Source: Riptortus pedestris
Taxonomy: Eukaryota > Arthropoda > Insecta > Hemiptera > Alydidae
NCBI GenBank assembly: GCA_019009955.1
Contig: CM032228.1
Location: forward strand, 179,947,501 to 180,011,500
Direction of reading: 5' to 3'
DNA length: 64,000 nucleotides
Position numbers and translations under genes: made by a program. Within the stretch, counting starts at the first letter, position 1, and every line of letters starts with the position of its first letter. Below, one piece after another: positions 13,501-24,326 of the stretch. The notes under the pieces are model-generated. The model was given only the letters and a program-made list of their open reading frames with translations, had not been told where the DNA came from and searched no databases.

Positions 13501-16500
13501 CTCCCTTACGACCCCCACTCCTGCTCCATCTGCCAGGCTGATTTGTGACGCTAAACCATCCAGGGCATCACCCAAACGTGTACAAAAAATACATTCAATC
13601 GGCCCAGCCATTTAGGAGGAGTTGTGACATACACACGTACAGTAGAATTATATATATAAAGATAGAGATACTTAAATGATGTCCAATTAAGGAACAAGTA
13701 TTCCATTTAAATGACTGAATTCTCTACCTTTCTGGTCTGTCTAGACCAGAAGTGCCAAAACTAAATTCTTTGTCTCATAGACCACCTTCCATGTTCTTCA
13801 ATTTTAGGTAGACCTCTGCTTAGCTAATATTGCATTTCTGAAAATTAATCAACTTTAAATGTATTTTGGATTATATCTAACTAGTGAAATGTAGAAGAAA
13901 GAATAATAATAAAAACACCCATGAAACTGAAATTAAAACAAAATAAAATTGGGTACTTATGTATTCATAAAATCAATAAGTAAAAATTAATACTTTATTG
14001 GGAGGGATGCCCCTGGTGGTTTGATAATAAATTTTCAATATTTGGCATCAATTTAGAGAGGACTAATCTTAAATCTCCTCGGTTAATTTTGTCCAGTTTG
14101 TTTCTTTTTTTGTTAGAAGATTGGCAACCACGCAGAAAGAAGATTTTCCCACTAGATAAGAAGATCAAAGCAAGTATAAACTTTCTTGCAATATGCCATA
14201 AAGCAGGATAAATAAGAGGTATATATTTTTCAAGAGATAATGAGACCAACAGTCATGGACTCCCGTTTACGTCCCAGACCCCTGATTCTTTTACCTATAT
14301 TCTTTCTCTTTTCCCCTCAAATTGACCCCTTGCAAGTCGTCATTGATCCCTGGGGTTCAATATAAATCACTTGGGAAATCATTGGTCTAGACAACCTCAT
14401 CTACTTCATCTTATCCTTATTTATTATGAGCCCTAAGTTGTTCACCCATCTCACAAATTTATTTACAATTAAGATTATTTGCTAATTCCTAATAGGTACA
14501 TAGCATATCCCTCAGTAAATATCGCAGTCCAGGGACCGAAATACATTTAATAAGATGATGATCAGCTTGAAGAAGGCAATCAAAGAGTTGCTGACAATTA
14601 GCACCGATATGAACAAGAAGACTGCTGGAGCAGAAAGCTGATGCAAGTCAAAAGAAAAGTTTTCCCAGAAAAGTGTATGAAATTAAGTAATACTAATTAC
14701 TAAACAATAAAACAGATTTCTACATGGCCTTGGGTTTTGCTTTCCATATCTCAAGCTTGAGACAGTCTATAGTCCAAACATTAAAGATTCTATTTTAATA
14801 ACAGTGATAAACATAATCTTGTAAAATTATGAAATTCAATATATTCACATAGTAGTGTGAAGAGGATTAATTTTTAGAGTGTAATTTTTAGTGCACACCG
14901 GACCTTATTTAGCTGTGCAGTTACCAGGCTTCAAGGCACAACCTCGGTCCATTCACCACTCAGAATTATAAGTGGGTACTTAGGAAAAGAAGCAGTAAAT
15001 GTTAATTTAACCCCAATACAGCAAGGAATAAGTCAAGCTAATCACTTGAACACTCACCAAAAATGTGTGGAAGGTTATCACCCATCAATGGTTATAGAAA
15101 CAGATTTTTTTTTTTTTGTTTACTCCTTCATAAAATGTCCTGAATCATTAATTTGTTCATTATTCAGCTTATGACATCCTACTAGGAAATATCAACCTTC
15201 TACATAACAGAAATTTCAGTGAGGAAAAATCTGAAGTTAAAGAGCTTTACTTTACACAATTGTACTGGCTAATTCCTTTCATTAATCAGATTGCTAAAAA
15301 GGGATAGCTCTCAAACAAATCTGGTTAAAGTTGTATCCTCTTCAATCTTCCAATCCAGAAGTCTTTATTTTTTTATAGTTTCATGTAAGTGACCTCTTTA
15401 CTTGGTTTCCTGGATGGAAACAAATAAAGAGAGACCAATAGAATTAATGTTCACAGGAACAACAGCAAAACAGAAAATAAATTTCAACAATCAAAAATGA
15501 AGTAAAAACTTCTTGTACGTAAGTCTAATACTCAGGTATAAATAGTGTAGTATATATTCCTGCAGTATTTAAAATGTATATAAAACTATTTTATTTATCT
15601 TGAAGCATATTATTGATTTGATGTTAATAAATTAATGTTATTAAATAAATAAATTAATCTTTTTAGCAGATTTCCCTTAAGTGAAATCAGCTATTGAGGT
15701 TGTACTCATAACGGAATTTTCGAAATTTTTCTTAAAATGTCCATGATCCTACCTAGTAGATGACGAAAATGAGGTCCATTCAAAACTGTATATATATATA
15801 TTTGTCTGTTACCGCTCTAGCGGTCACAATTTTTGTTTGACCGTTACCAAACTCGATATTTAGTCGTTTTATGTAAAAGGAAAGATCAAGTTTGTTAGCG
15901 GCTGAAATCGGAACAGTGGGAGGGGGAGTATTTTCGAAAATTCGAAATATCTCCATTACTATACGTCGGATCGAAAAATTGTACAGAATCAATCTTAATG
16001 CAAATTAAATGTACTATAAATATTGTATTATACATGTATTCTCTATCTTGAATACTAACCGAGATATTTGCATTTTTATTAAATCTAGTCGACAAACGGA
16101 CAAGAGTGACTTTCACGCCAAAAGCTAGTTCGGCCGTTTCCTTGACTTCTCGGCTCTCGTGAAATTTCTCTATTGTAAAACTTCACGAGGGAAATCTGCT
16201 TAGTTTACGCAGCCCCTGCGTGACGGACTTTTGTATAATGAAAGCAGAGTTCAGTATTAATAGAGTGGTCTTACACTAACGGAAATTAATAGGAGTAAAG
16301 TAGTTTCTCAGAGCTATATGTGAAATTCCAAAAGAGGGAATCTAGTAAAGCAACAACCTCAAAGCTGTTGTTCTTTAAGTGGTCAAGAAGTAAATGAGTA
16401 AATCAGGATAAAGTAAATAAAGCTGACCACCCCAAGGTTTCAAACCACTATAACTATGGTAAAGTATGAAACCAGTAAGATACTTTAAAAAAAATATGGA

Positions 16501-19500
16501 AGCCATCACATACCATCTACTATATTTACAAGTAAATCAGGCCCCTCAGTCATGGATTAGCCTAATCTGATGTTTTAGGACGGTCTGGCTTCCAGTTATA
16601 GATATTTTGCAGCTTCACTCAACTTGAAGATGGGCTACTATAAAGGAAGGAAGAAGGCTTTCCTGGGTCTTTGAACAACATGAAGCAGGCAGTTGAGAGT
16701 AGATTGAAAACTCACTAACCGCATAAGACCAGAAAAGTATGTAATAAGTAGAAAATCTGTCATAAATTATAAGTTTCCTCATCATTTTTTCTTCAAATTT
16801 CATACATAAAAAATAATTATGCCTGTCAATTTAAAAGGACTGTCCCTTATGCTAAATGCACAGAAACTTATTTATTAAAGTAAATTTAAACTAATCAATA
16901 TTTTATTTATAATTTTATATAAATAAATGTGTAATTAGTATGGTTTCAAATGTTTTTCTTTTATATAGAATACAATCATTTATTTCATTAATATTGTTAT
17001 TTCTGGCTCATACATATATGCAAGGTAAATAATAAAATTGATTTCTCCCTCTCTTGAAAAGTTAAAATATGCCCTCAAGGTGGATTATATGCTCTAATCT
17101 TAAGTACATAAATTATGGAGAATAAAAATAATTAATTGATTGCATCATTTTATATTATTTATATTAGGTAGTAAACAATTTTATTGGGTACAAACTTAAC
17201 AATACTTGGTATATGAATTAGAACTCCTTCATGATTATAAGCTATATTAAAATTTCGGGGGACGAAAAGGAATGGGGGTTACAAGGGAAGCCTGAAGGGA
17301 AAAATCGCGATATTTTGTCTCCTATTGCTTTTTGGCAAAGATTCACCTACAAAATTTTCTTATTTAGAATAACTTTTGTTATATAAGTTTTTATCAAATG
17401 AAAATCCATAAACATGATAAGCTCATTAAACATTATTTTATTTTCTAAGTTTCATTGTAACATATATTATAGTTCTAAGTATGATTCGGGTTTGTGAAGA
17501 GATAATGAATCTCTGCTACCCTCCCCCCCCCCCCATTCACTTTCTTAATCTAAATTAAGTCATACGTAATATTTATTTGTATATGGTTACGTAATATTTA
17601 TCAGAGTTAAATATTTTCCACTGATAAGTGAATTATTGTAGCATTCTGATGGTTTAATTTTTAAAATAATTCAAGTTACAATATTTTAAACAAAACATGA
17701 CTGAATTTATACGACATGGGAAAGTGGAAGTTGTGAAGAGACCATTACAGTCGGCTCTAGGCCAGATCTGAATACAACTGCTTTAAGTCAACTTTTGGGG
17801 GGAAAGGTATAAGTAATTCATTATAATGACGAACACTATAAATGATTATTATTTACATTGTCCACATTGTTTTAAATAGTGAAGAGGGATTGAGTCAGAA
17901 TTGATTTTATTGATGTTTTGAACATCGAAATGGGATTGAATAGCAACTACTGAGCATTCAGTATGAAAGACTCAGCAATAGTACATTGATCGTCCATGTT
18001 ACCAGGAAGATTTCAATTTTAATAAAAGTAAATATGCGAACAAGAAATGTAAATAAAAAAGACATTGTATCCTTGCAATAATTCCCAAGCAAAGCTACCT
18101 CAGTAATGGTACTTACAAGAATGCTATTCTATGATAATGATTAATATTGTCCATGGTACTTTTTACAGTGCTCAGGGATTGATCAGAATATCATTTCTTT
18201 TTTATTCTTCAAGACTAAAGTTTGCTTTAGTTACTTGATACCCAGGTATAAACTCTAAACACTGAGACAGGGAAACATTGAAATATTGTGCATAGTAAAG
18301 CCTTGCCAAAACAAATACCGTCATCATTCAGCCTCTACTGATTTCCTGAGCGAAGCCTTGGTTCCTTGTTACCTAGGTACTTTAGCTAGTTATATTAAGA
18401 ATTAAAAGGGTATTATATTTCAATATACATACATTCATGCACACACAGCTCTCATTCACACGCATATACAGAAATTTCAAAGACCATATTTATGTCATCT
18501 CCTAAGTAGATCAATGAATGTTAGAAAAAAATGTATGAAAATCGTAGAAACAGTTATCGGAATCAATCATGAGTATGACCCCAATAGCGGGGGGAATATG
18601 CTAGAATTCATAAAGGAGTAAGGCACTCTCTATATGAAATACATTGAACCAGATGGATCATATTCTAAACCAGTAACGGGTGCAGGTCCAACATAATGAG
18701 CTACCATAGAATACGACCATTAGCTGGTGGTATTCAGGCCCAGGGTATCCATTGTCAGAGAAACTGGAGGAAAGAAGAGAAGGATAGTGACTTCTAAGTT
18801 AAAGGAGAGAGAAGTTAAGACTAAAATCACCAGATGCTAGATGAAATGCAGGTGAACCTAAGTATATTGGAAGTTAAGCGAACTAGGAATGGTATATCCT
18901 GTTACCACAATAAGGTAATGACTGAAATTGGCCTAGGGGCGGGAAGTTTAGGGGGCAATACTGAAAATTTGAAATACCTCAGTTATTATGAGTCGGATAT
19001 AAAAATTTTATCGAACCAATCATTACATTTTTTATTTTCTACAATTCTACAGGTATTAAGTAAGTTATTTGTATTTTTATGTTTTCAGCCTTTAGTGAAC
19101 CCCAAATATAATCATCCTATTTTTACTTCAAGTTACCGAGTCACTAAAAATTGAATTTCCAGTGAACATTTCAATTTACATTTACATATGCTTCTTCTTC
19201 TGATAGAAATACAGAATAGATGATAAGATGAGATGACTGGTATGTCATGCCAGCACAGGGGAAACCTGCTTAGTTTACGCAGCCCCCAGTGTGACAAACT
19301 TTTAAATGAAGGTGCAAGGAACTCAGCTGAGCTGTAAGGGCTGAACATGATTAACCCTTCCCAATATTTGAGGATATGAATGATACCATTAACAAGTTAA
19401 AAAAATAAAGCTCCAAGGGAAGATGAGATTCCAGTTGACCACCTAAAGGGCAGGGATAAGAAGCTAAGACAACTAATGAAACTACTTCTAACAAGACAAT

Positions 19501-22500
19501 ACAAATACTTGGTTCTTCGTATGCATAGTTAGACAATGCCTCAAATCTCAAAAGAACACGTTTTTGAGTTTGGACAATATGTAAGCGATTATAAACATGA
19601 GAAGACCAAGGAGATGCTTCAAGATCTGGAGCAGGTAGTAATGGGTCCCTTTATATATGAGAATATACATCATTTAACCAATCAAGGATCAGTCTGAGTT
19701 GTAAAACTAGTATCTCTCTCAAAACTGTACAATGAGCATCCATTCAGTCATACATATCATGGATTATTTTTCCAATTTGTATCAAACTTCCAATGACTTT
19801 GGACCTGATAAATCAAAATATTTAGTTTTACAGCCTGTGAACTTTTGAGTGAATGATAAAACTATGATGTAAGAAGAGGTTTGTACATAAGAAGAGAAAT
19901 AAAAGATCAGTATTCATAATTCCATTCAATAATAGCAGTTTAAAAAAAGAAAAAAAAAGTATAAACATATAATATGAAATGTTAATTTAAAATAGAAAAG
20001 GAAAATTTGTTATTCCAAGCAGGTTAAACATGCTGTCAATATAATAACATAATCAGTAGAAAAGATTAAGAGCTATAGTGAGAAAGCGTGAATAAAAAGG
20101 AAAATAAGATAAAGAGGCAGATTACAATAAGTGTTTATTTGCCGAAGCAGAAATTACATGCCATAAAAATAATGTGTTAACAAAAATTACTTAAAAGCAT
20201 TTAGCAAATATAAATTTCTTATGAAAAACCAAGCTTGTGTTAAAAAGCATTAAGGAATAGAGCAGCATCAACATACATTATCCATGTACTAAAAAAAAAA
20301 AACCCGAGAAGCAATTATACAATAAAAAGCATATCCGAAAACAAAGTGAAAGAAGCATAATTATTATATATATATTATGGTAAAAACTCACTTATGCGAT
20401 TAATAAATCTAAAACTGATTTGAAAGGAATAAGAAAATACCAGGAATTTTATGTTGAAGGTATAAAAGAGATGTTCAGTTTTAATATATTATACAATTAC
20501 TATAAATAATTCATGCATAATCATAATGGTTCACGGGTTAAAACAATAAACTGAAAAAGAAAAAATCATGATTCTGCATGAAATATTTTTTCATACTTTT
20601 AGAACAGCATACCTCACTTTGGATACAAGATTTCCCCTACACTTCTATTCATGTACATCATTTTAATATAATGCACTTAAAGCACAGTATCTTACATTGG
20701 AATTTGTTATTTGTGTAATTATTATGATTAAAATATAAATAATTACAAAAAACATAATTTACATACTCTGTATCCTCCTTATTATTTGAACATCTAAAGG
20801 GATCCAATGAAACCTTGCATGCTAATTAGCAGGAAAATTATCATATACAATAAATATATACACCATTCTAAAAAAATGCCATCATTATAATACATCTAAA
20901 TATGTAGATGTTCATGTACCTCTTTCTTCAGCTTCTTTTTTTCCTTGTGGGTGAGCTTCTTCTGTGGCTCTAAAAGAAAAAAAGAAAAAAAAAGAAAATT
21001 TACCAATAATAAAAAATCATGAGTTTGTATGAATATTGGGATTCAGAGTAGTTAATGAGATAATGAGTAACCCTTAAGACAAGTGTCTTAAAGTAACTCA
21101 TCAAGTTAGTACTTGAAACATGAGTTCATTCACATTAGGCCATGATATAAAATAAAGGTCCCACTAAATAAGAATAATATAATATAATTACTCCTGCTCA
21201 GTCTAGAAATATTTAGTACAATGATTATTATCATAATATAGAAGTTTTACCAAATTAAATATATAAATATTTTGTTGGGTTAAATATAAACTAACTTCTG
21301 CCTCAATACTAGAAGTATTGGAGCATTAAATAAAATGACGCCATTTATGTTTTTCACTGTAAAATAAATCTGCAGAAAACAGCACACTCGACCCCTCACT
21401 TATTGGTCTTAGAATACTTAAATGTTCATAATCACTTAGTGTCATTATTATTAAACATATGCCTGTAGTAACATCATTACCATAGTTAGTGTTATTGAAG
21501 AATTTAAATGAAGGACGTTACACTTAGGGCCACAAATAATCACAGCAAAGAACTCAACCGAAAAGTACACAAGACTACAGAAAAATAGCCGAAAGAGAGA
21601 ACTTTTTGTTTTAAGTAGAAATACAATGTATGCTGATATTAAAACGACAAAAAACACAATGACCAAATGCTTTCATGTTCTGCAGAAAAATCTCCTCTTT
21701 AAAATCTTCTCCACAGAAAACACATTCAGACAGGAATATATAACAATGAATCATAGTCTCCTACAAAAGAAGATAGGAGAGTCTGTCTGATGTGGGAAAC
21801 AAAAGCTTTAAAAAGAAAAATGTATATTCAGCAAAAAAAATTTCTATAGAAAATCTTTGTAATATTTAGATGAAAAAATGTCATTAGCTGGGGCATATCA
21901 AAAGAATAACTCCCAGATTTATCAACAATTTTGCATAGTACTCCAACAAAAAGTGACAGGCACACCCATAATGATTTGGTGACTTTAAGGACTTGAGCGA
22001 CCTTAAGGAATTCAGGGCCCTTTCTACTTCACTCTAATTGTTTCGAAGAAATAATCAAAAGACCTCCTGCTTGGGGGGGGGGGAGCATAAAAGATATTGA
22101 AACAAGCCTTCTTGGTCTATGCGCTAGTGATTCCATTTTCTCCTGTCTTGACTTCCTTGTTTACAAAACGAATCAAGGTAGTAGCCAAGGAGACTTAACA
22201 GAGGACAGTAAATTACTGAATGTTTAATACTTAGCCATGATGGTGAAATTCAAAAATCATATGAATCAGCCCATTAATTTAATTCATCGAAACACCAGGA
22301 TATATGAAAGATCTAGAAAACCCTCAGGGTTCATCCTTTCCAAAGAAGCTGAGCATTCATGATATATTGTGTACAATGAAGACTTGACACATACTGCCCT
22401 CTGCACTGGTGATTCCATTTTCTCCTATTTGGTCCTCTTTATGCACAAAATAAACTAGGCAACAGAGGACAGCAAGTTCTGAATGTGTATGACTTAGCCA

Positions 22501-23896
22501 TTATGGTGAAATTTAAAATCATATGTTAACTTCATCAAAACTTTAGGAAATATGAAAAAAAAAAAAAAATCCAGGGCTCATCATTTCAAAAGAAGCTAAG
22601 CATTTGAAAAGAGTAAAATAAACCAAAAAAAAAAAAAAAAAAATGTAAAATTATACAAGAATAATAGCTTAGGCCTATTGCTCTTTACAGAATAATTAGC
22701 ATTTGATTTTGAATCTTTAGGTTCTTCAAATAGTTGAAATGAAGGCTGATGCTGGTTGGGAACAGCACAGGATGAAGAAACATTAAATTAATAACAGTTG
22801 CCAACAACCAAACCAAAACAAATTGTGACTACAAATTTAATTTATCATCTAGATTAGAAAGACTCCACGAAAGTTTCTATAAGCACTAAAAATGAGAATT
22901 TCATATGAGAAAATAACATATTAACCAACCTGTCTCTACAGGAACATCAGATTTTTTCTCTGAATCTTCACTTTCAGACATATTTTCATCATCCTCCACT
23001 ATTACAGGTTTTGCCGGGGCTTTAACTTTCTTTGGTTTCTTAGCATCTTTTGCTTTGGATTTTTTTTCATTAATCTCCAACTCATTAACTTTTTCTGTCA
23101 CTTCAACAATATCATTAGTTATATTCGATAAAGCATTTTTTTTAGCCTGTCTTCGGGTTACTCTTGGCTCTACAACATAAGTGACATCCAAAGGAGCTGG
23201 TCGCCCTGAAGGAACATCACCATTTTCAGATGGTTGCTCTTGTTCTACCTGCTCATCATCATCTTCCACAACTGTTTTCACATTTGTAATATGCACCTCT
23301 TCATCAGGTGGAGGAACTTCTTCAAGCTCTTCCGCAACCTCCAAATCATCTATTACATTGTCACTTAAAGAATCAACGTTTTTATTTTTTGTCTTTCCTT
23401 TCTTCTTTTGCTTTTTTTCAGGAAGGACCGCTAGATTTTCATTACTGTCTGATGCATTAGGAATATCCATATCTTCACCCTTTTCATCATCACTCCAATC
23501 TTGATTTTTACCTTTAGCTTTTTGTTTCTTCTTAGTTTGTTTCTTGACAGGTAAAGTTTCTTTAGGCTCATCTCCATTTTCATTCTTTACATCATCGGAC
23601 AAGTCCTCCTCTTTTTTACCTTTAGCACTTTTCTGATTTTTTTTATTAGGGATTTTACTTTTAGCTTGGCCTTTAGTGACTTCATTAGTTACTTCATCAA
23701 TATCCTCATCACTTTCAGCCTTTTTACCTTTTTTCTTCTTAGGGCCAGCTTTCTTGGACTTTAAATTCGTAACTTCATCATCTGAGATGTCTCCAGAAAT
23801 TTCATCTTCAACTCCTTTTGTTTTTCCTTTCTTTTTGTCCTTAGGTTTATCCTCAAACTCTAAATCTTCCTTAGTTTTTCCCTTTCTAGGTGGCAT
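2275..23896 (-). CDS. ABCF1: ABCF1-like ABC-F ATPase (ABC50), nine exons, C-terminus outside window
   Basis: Exons, read on the minus strand: 23896-22930, 20969-20920, 12254-12114, 10105-10005, 7364-7148, 6811-6579, 4689-4452, 2796-2625 and 2453-2275. All are bounded by AG/GT and stay in frame, giving 766 residues from the ATG at 23896. Residues 1-322 (exon 1) form a low-complexity Lys/Glu/Asp-rich tail with many SDD/SDE acidic sites, as in the ABCF1 N-terminal region that binds eIF2. The first ATPase domain has Walker A GPNGHGKTT (417-425, split by an intron after the second Gly), signature [11 protein letters not shown] (from 531), Walker B LLLLDEP (D554/E555) and H-loop His584. A charged linker follows, then the second Walker [10 protein letters not shown] (736-744). 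The second signature, Walker B and stop must lie left of position 1, about 170 residues by family length. The known family role is translation initiation with eIF2 and ribosomes. There are no membrane segments, as expected for ABC-F. ABCF2/3 are excluded by the long charged N-terminus and the linker sequence. Confidence 0.95.
2930..3330 (-). repeat. Fragment of the HINE-like repeat family
   Basis: The order of blocks (poly-C tract, CAGCCATTA, AAATATCAAG, TTTGCATATATCTCACATAG, GGGGTTTACTG, GCAAATATCT) matches the repeat array at 53,265-54,420. It lies in ABCF1 intron 7, and both ends are missing. Confidence 0.7.
3331..4451. other. Rest of ABCF1 intron 7
   Basis: AT-rich sequence with no coding exon and no repeat that I could match elsewhere in the window. 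Confidence 0.4.
5405..5995 (+). repeat. R2 tandem-body repeat, two units
   Basis: Two units begin near 5,430 and 5,735, each with CAACGAAACT-like starts, a TATTAA.ATTT block, a G-rich GGGGGTT block, a GATATTTCGTTTC-like block and a CAAAAGTTGTTTA block. The copy ends in GCACGCAGGGTACAGCTAG. It is the same family as 46,270-47,195 and 51,110-52,160, and lies in ABCF1 intron 6. Confidence 0.75.
6994..7088. repeat. Hairpin MITE, copy 1
   Basis: Inverted arms around GGGAAAAGAAAGATGTAGTC and its near complement GACTAAATCTTTCTTTTTC are followed by GGATCCTGCAACATCGATCA. A related copy in the other orientation lies at 62,388-62,482. It lies in ABCF1 intron 5. Confidence 0.65.
7486..7523. repeat. (TA)n microsatellite
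   Basis: About 19 TA units in ABCF1 intron 4. Confidence 0.95.
7948..8155 (+). mobile_element. tRNA-derived SINE, copy 1
   Basis: The head GGGGCTCAGGTTGGCTGTGT has an A-box-like stretch (TGGCTGTGTGAGTTAAGG) and a B-box-like stretch (GGGTTCAATTTCC), the internal RNA polymerase III promoter layout of tRNA genes. The body follows with AAATTTATTTAGTGATGG, ATTAAATAAATTCC, CTGGCTAGAAAGGGGTGG and CGATTAGCCA. The same order is seen on the minus strand at 11.5, 25.8 and 47.2 kb. It is not a tRNA gene: there is no closed acceptor stem, and the copies diverge. Confidence 0.85.
8340..8930 (-). pseudogene. piggyBac transposase C-terminal half, frameshifted
   Basis: Frames on the minus strand carry family-typical blocks in order: [15 protein letters not shown], then [31 protein letters not shown], and [13 protein letters not shown] (the family's GGVDTxDQ region). 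A Cys-containing C-terminus resembles CNFCP. The blocks sit in different frames separated by small indels and stops, so no full protein is encoded. The N-terminal half and first catalytic Asp regions were not found. Confidence 0.8.
8340..9294 (-). mobile_element. piggyBac transposon remnant, 5' end preserved
   Basis: The minus-strand 5' end starts at TTAA (9291-9294), then CCCTTAATTAGTTGTGTCGG, the usual piggyBac plan. A related subterminal block with GTGTCGGG lies near 9,035-9,055, in the opposite sense. Transposase fragments follow to about 8,340. No matching TTAA terminus was found at the other side, where a SINE lies at 7,948-8,155. The element lies in ABCF1 intron 4. Confidence 0.75.
9295..10004. 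other. ABCF1 intron 4, part next to exon 4
   Basis: Unique-looking AT-rich DNA. A C/T-rich and G-rich stretch near 9,440-9,500 has no recognised identity, and no coding signal was seen. Confidence 0.4.
10106..11493. other. ABCF1 intron 3, first part
   Basis: AT-rich intron sequence without a recognised gene or repeat. The open frames here have no domain and no splice support. Confidence 0.4.
11494..11700 (-). mobile_element. tRNA-derived SINE, copy 2 (degraded head)
   Basis: The reverse complement shows the shared body (GGATTTTATTTA-type block, CAAGGGTGGG block, GGCTGATTGGGA end) and a decayed tRNA-like head with GGTTCCGAATCCCGCC. It lies in ABCF1 intron 3. Confidence 0.7.
12380..12530 (+). 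repeat. 3' end fragment of the HINE-like family
   Basis: It holds GTAAAACTTCACGTTGG, then GGAAATCTGCTTAGTTTACG and the terminal hairpin region GCAACCCCTGCGTGACGGAC. The part before it matches the inner region of the copy at 33.4-33.6 kb. Confidence 0.8.
13021..13665 (-). repeat. R2 tandem-body repeat with distinctive end, two units
   Basis: Read on the minus strand, it has two units of the R2 body (CGGTTCAATC/GAACCGAAC region, AGGCCTCCCTTATAACCCCC as the complement of the G-rich block). On the plus strand it starts CTAGCGGACCCGACAGACGT and ends in CACACGTACAGTAGAATTAT followed by a TATATATAAAGATA tail. Left of it (about 12,945-13,020) is the module A end sequence also found with the HINE-like family. 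Confidence 0.75.
13747..14384 (-). mobile_element. 638-bp hAT deletion derivative with 8-bp target duplication
   Basis: It is flanked by GTCTAGAC at 13739-13746 and 14385-14392, an 8-bp duplication as made by hAT transposases. The left end reads CAGAAGTGCCAAAA; the right end, reverse complemented, reads CAATGATTTCCCAA. Both are of the hAT CAgnGgTnCCCAA type. The inside keeps only the C-terminal transposase coding part. The duplicated site is itself palindromic, so orientation is taken from the coding remnant. Confidence 0.8.
13995..14249 (-). pseudogene. hAT transposase C-terminal dimerisation fragment (ZBED5-like)
   Basis: An open 84-codon stretch ends in [20 protein letters not shown] and Q.HPSQ, matching in order the C-terminal hATC region of ZBED5/FAM200/GTF2IRD2-type hAT proteins. 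The zinc finger and catalytic core are deleted. Confidence 0.75.
14393..15663. other. ABCF1 intron 2, unassigned part
   Basis: AT-rich DNA between two mobile elements. No exon, tRNA or matched repeat was recognised. Confidence 0.4.
15664..16232 (+). mobile_element. HINE/DINE-1-like non-autonomous element, complete copy
   Basis: The left end is GCAGATTTCCC (15666-15676), continuing into the short hairpin CCCTTAAGTG. The right end carries the inverse GGGAAATCTGC (16189-16199), followed by the stem-loop ACGCAG-CCC-CTGCGT (16207-16221) and GACGGACTTTT. In between are module A (about 115 bp), a (TA)n tract at about 15,788-15,801, and one body unit. Subterminal inverted repeats plus a 3' hairpin just outside the right one is the layout known for Helentron-associated elements. 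There is no coding capacity. Confidence 0.65.
17205..17410 (+). repeat. R2 repeat, single-unit fragment
   Basis: The blocks ATGATTATAAGCTATATTAA, GGGGGTTACAAGGGAAGCCT and CCTATTGCTTTTTGGCAAAG match R2 units elsewhere. Confidence 0.7.
17411..18929. other. ABCF1 intron 2, unassigned part
   Basis: A poly-C run occurs at about 17,523-17,534. No coding or repeat identity was recognised in the rest. Confidence 0.35.
18930..19310 (+). repeat. HINE-like repeat fragment with 3' end
   Basis: Degraded body blocks (AAATACCTCAGTTATTATGA, GTCGGATA, TATCGAACCAATCATTAC) lead to GGGGAAACCTGCTTAGTTTA, CGCAGCCCCCAGTGTGACAA and TTTT. Confidence 0.7.
19311..20919. other. ABCF1 intron 2, part next to exon 2
   Basis: Very AT-rich (long A-rich stretches around 19,900-20,400). 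No exon or repeat was identified. Confidence 0.4.
22115..22606. repeat. Direct tandem duplication, period about 282 bp, in ABCF1 intron 1
   Basis: Two units share, in the same order, GTGATTCCATTTTCTCCT, CAGAGGACAG, TTAGCCAT.ATGGTGAAATT, a TCA-TTTCAAA/CCAAAGAAGCT block and AGCATT. The unit starts are offset by 282 bp (22,127 and 22,409). The units have diverged by substitutions and small indels. No coding frame or known family was recognised. Confidence 0.75.
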
Positions 23897-24326
23897 TTTT
23901 CAAAAAGTAAACGAGGAACAGAATTTCGTAATAATCACAAAGGTACGAGCAACACGTGTTAGTATCCTAAACTATGGATCAGGTCAAGATTGAGCAGGTA
24001 AGATTTAACCTCCAGAATGTGAACTTGATTGATAACTTAACTGACATAACAACACGTTCTACGGTTATTTTACAAAGAGACAAAACTAACAACTACTAAC
24101 GACATAATAATTATTAGAAGTCTAAAAACAAGGGTAACATATGTTGAACAAGTTTCTTGAAAGAACCCTAAAAGAGCGGAGTCCTAAGTTCTTACTGGAA
24201 GGTTATAACACTGCTAGCATATGGAGAGGTTACAGTTTATCAGGTTGTATAGATATTTGCAAATTGTTTCATTAAACGCTTAACTGGATAATTTGTATAC
24301 ACTAGTACAATTAGTGGGTTTTAACT
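23897..24326. promoter_or_regulatory. Putative bidirectional promoter between ABCF1 and MRPL30
   Basis: Only 430 bp separate the two start codons of the divergent genes ABCF1 (minus) and MRPL30 (plus), and the interval has no recognisable repeat. Both transcription starts and both 5' UTRs must lie here unless there are unseen upstream non-coding exons. No clear TATA box or consensus element was recognised. Both products serve translation, which fits shared control, but this is inference from layout only. Confidence 0.5.

Noticed and set aside
23181..23993. Two Ser-rich plus-strand frames
   Set aside because: They are antisense shadows of the Lys/Glu/Asp-rich ABCF1 exon 1.
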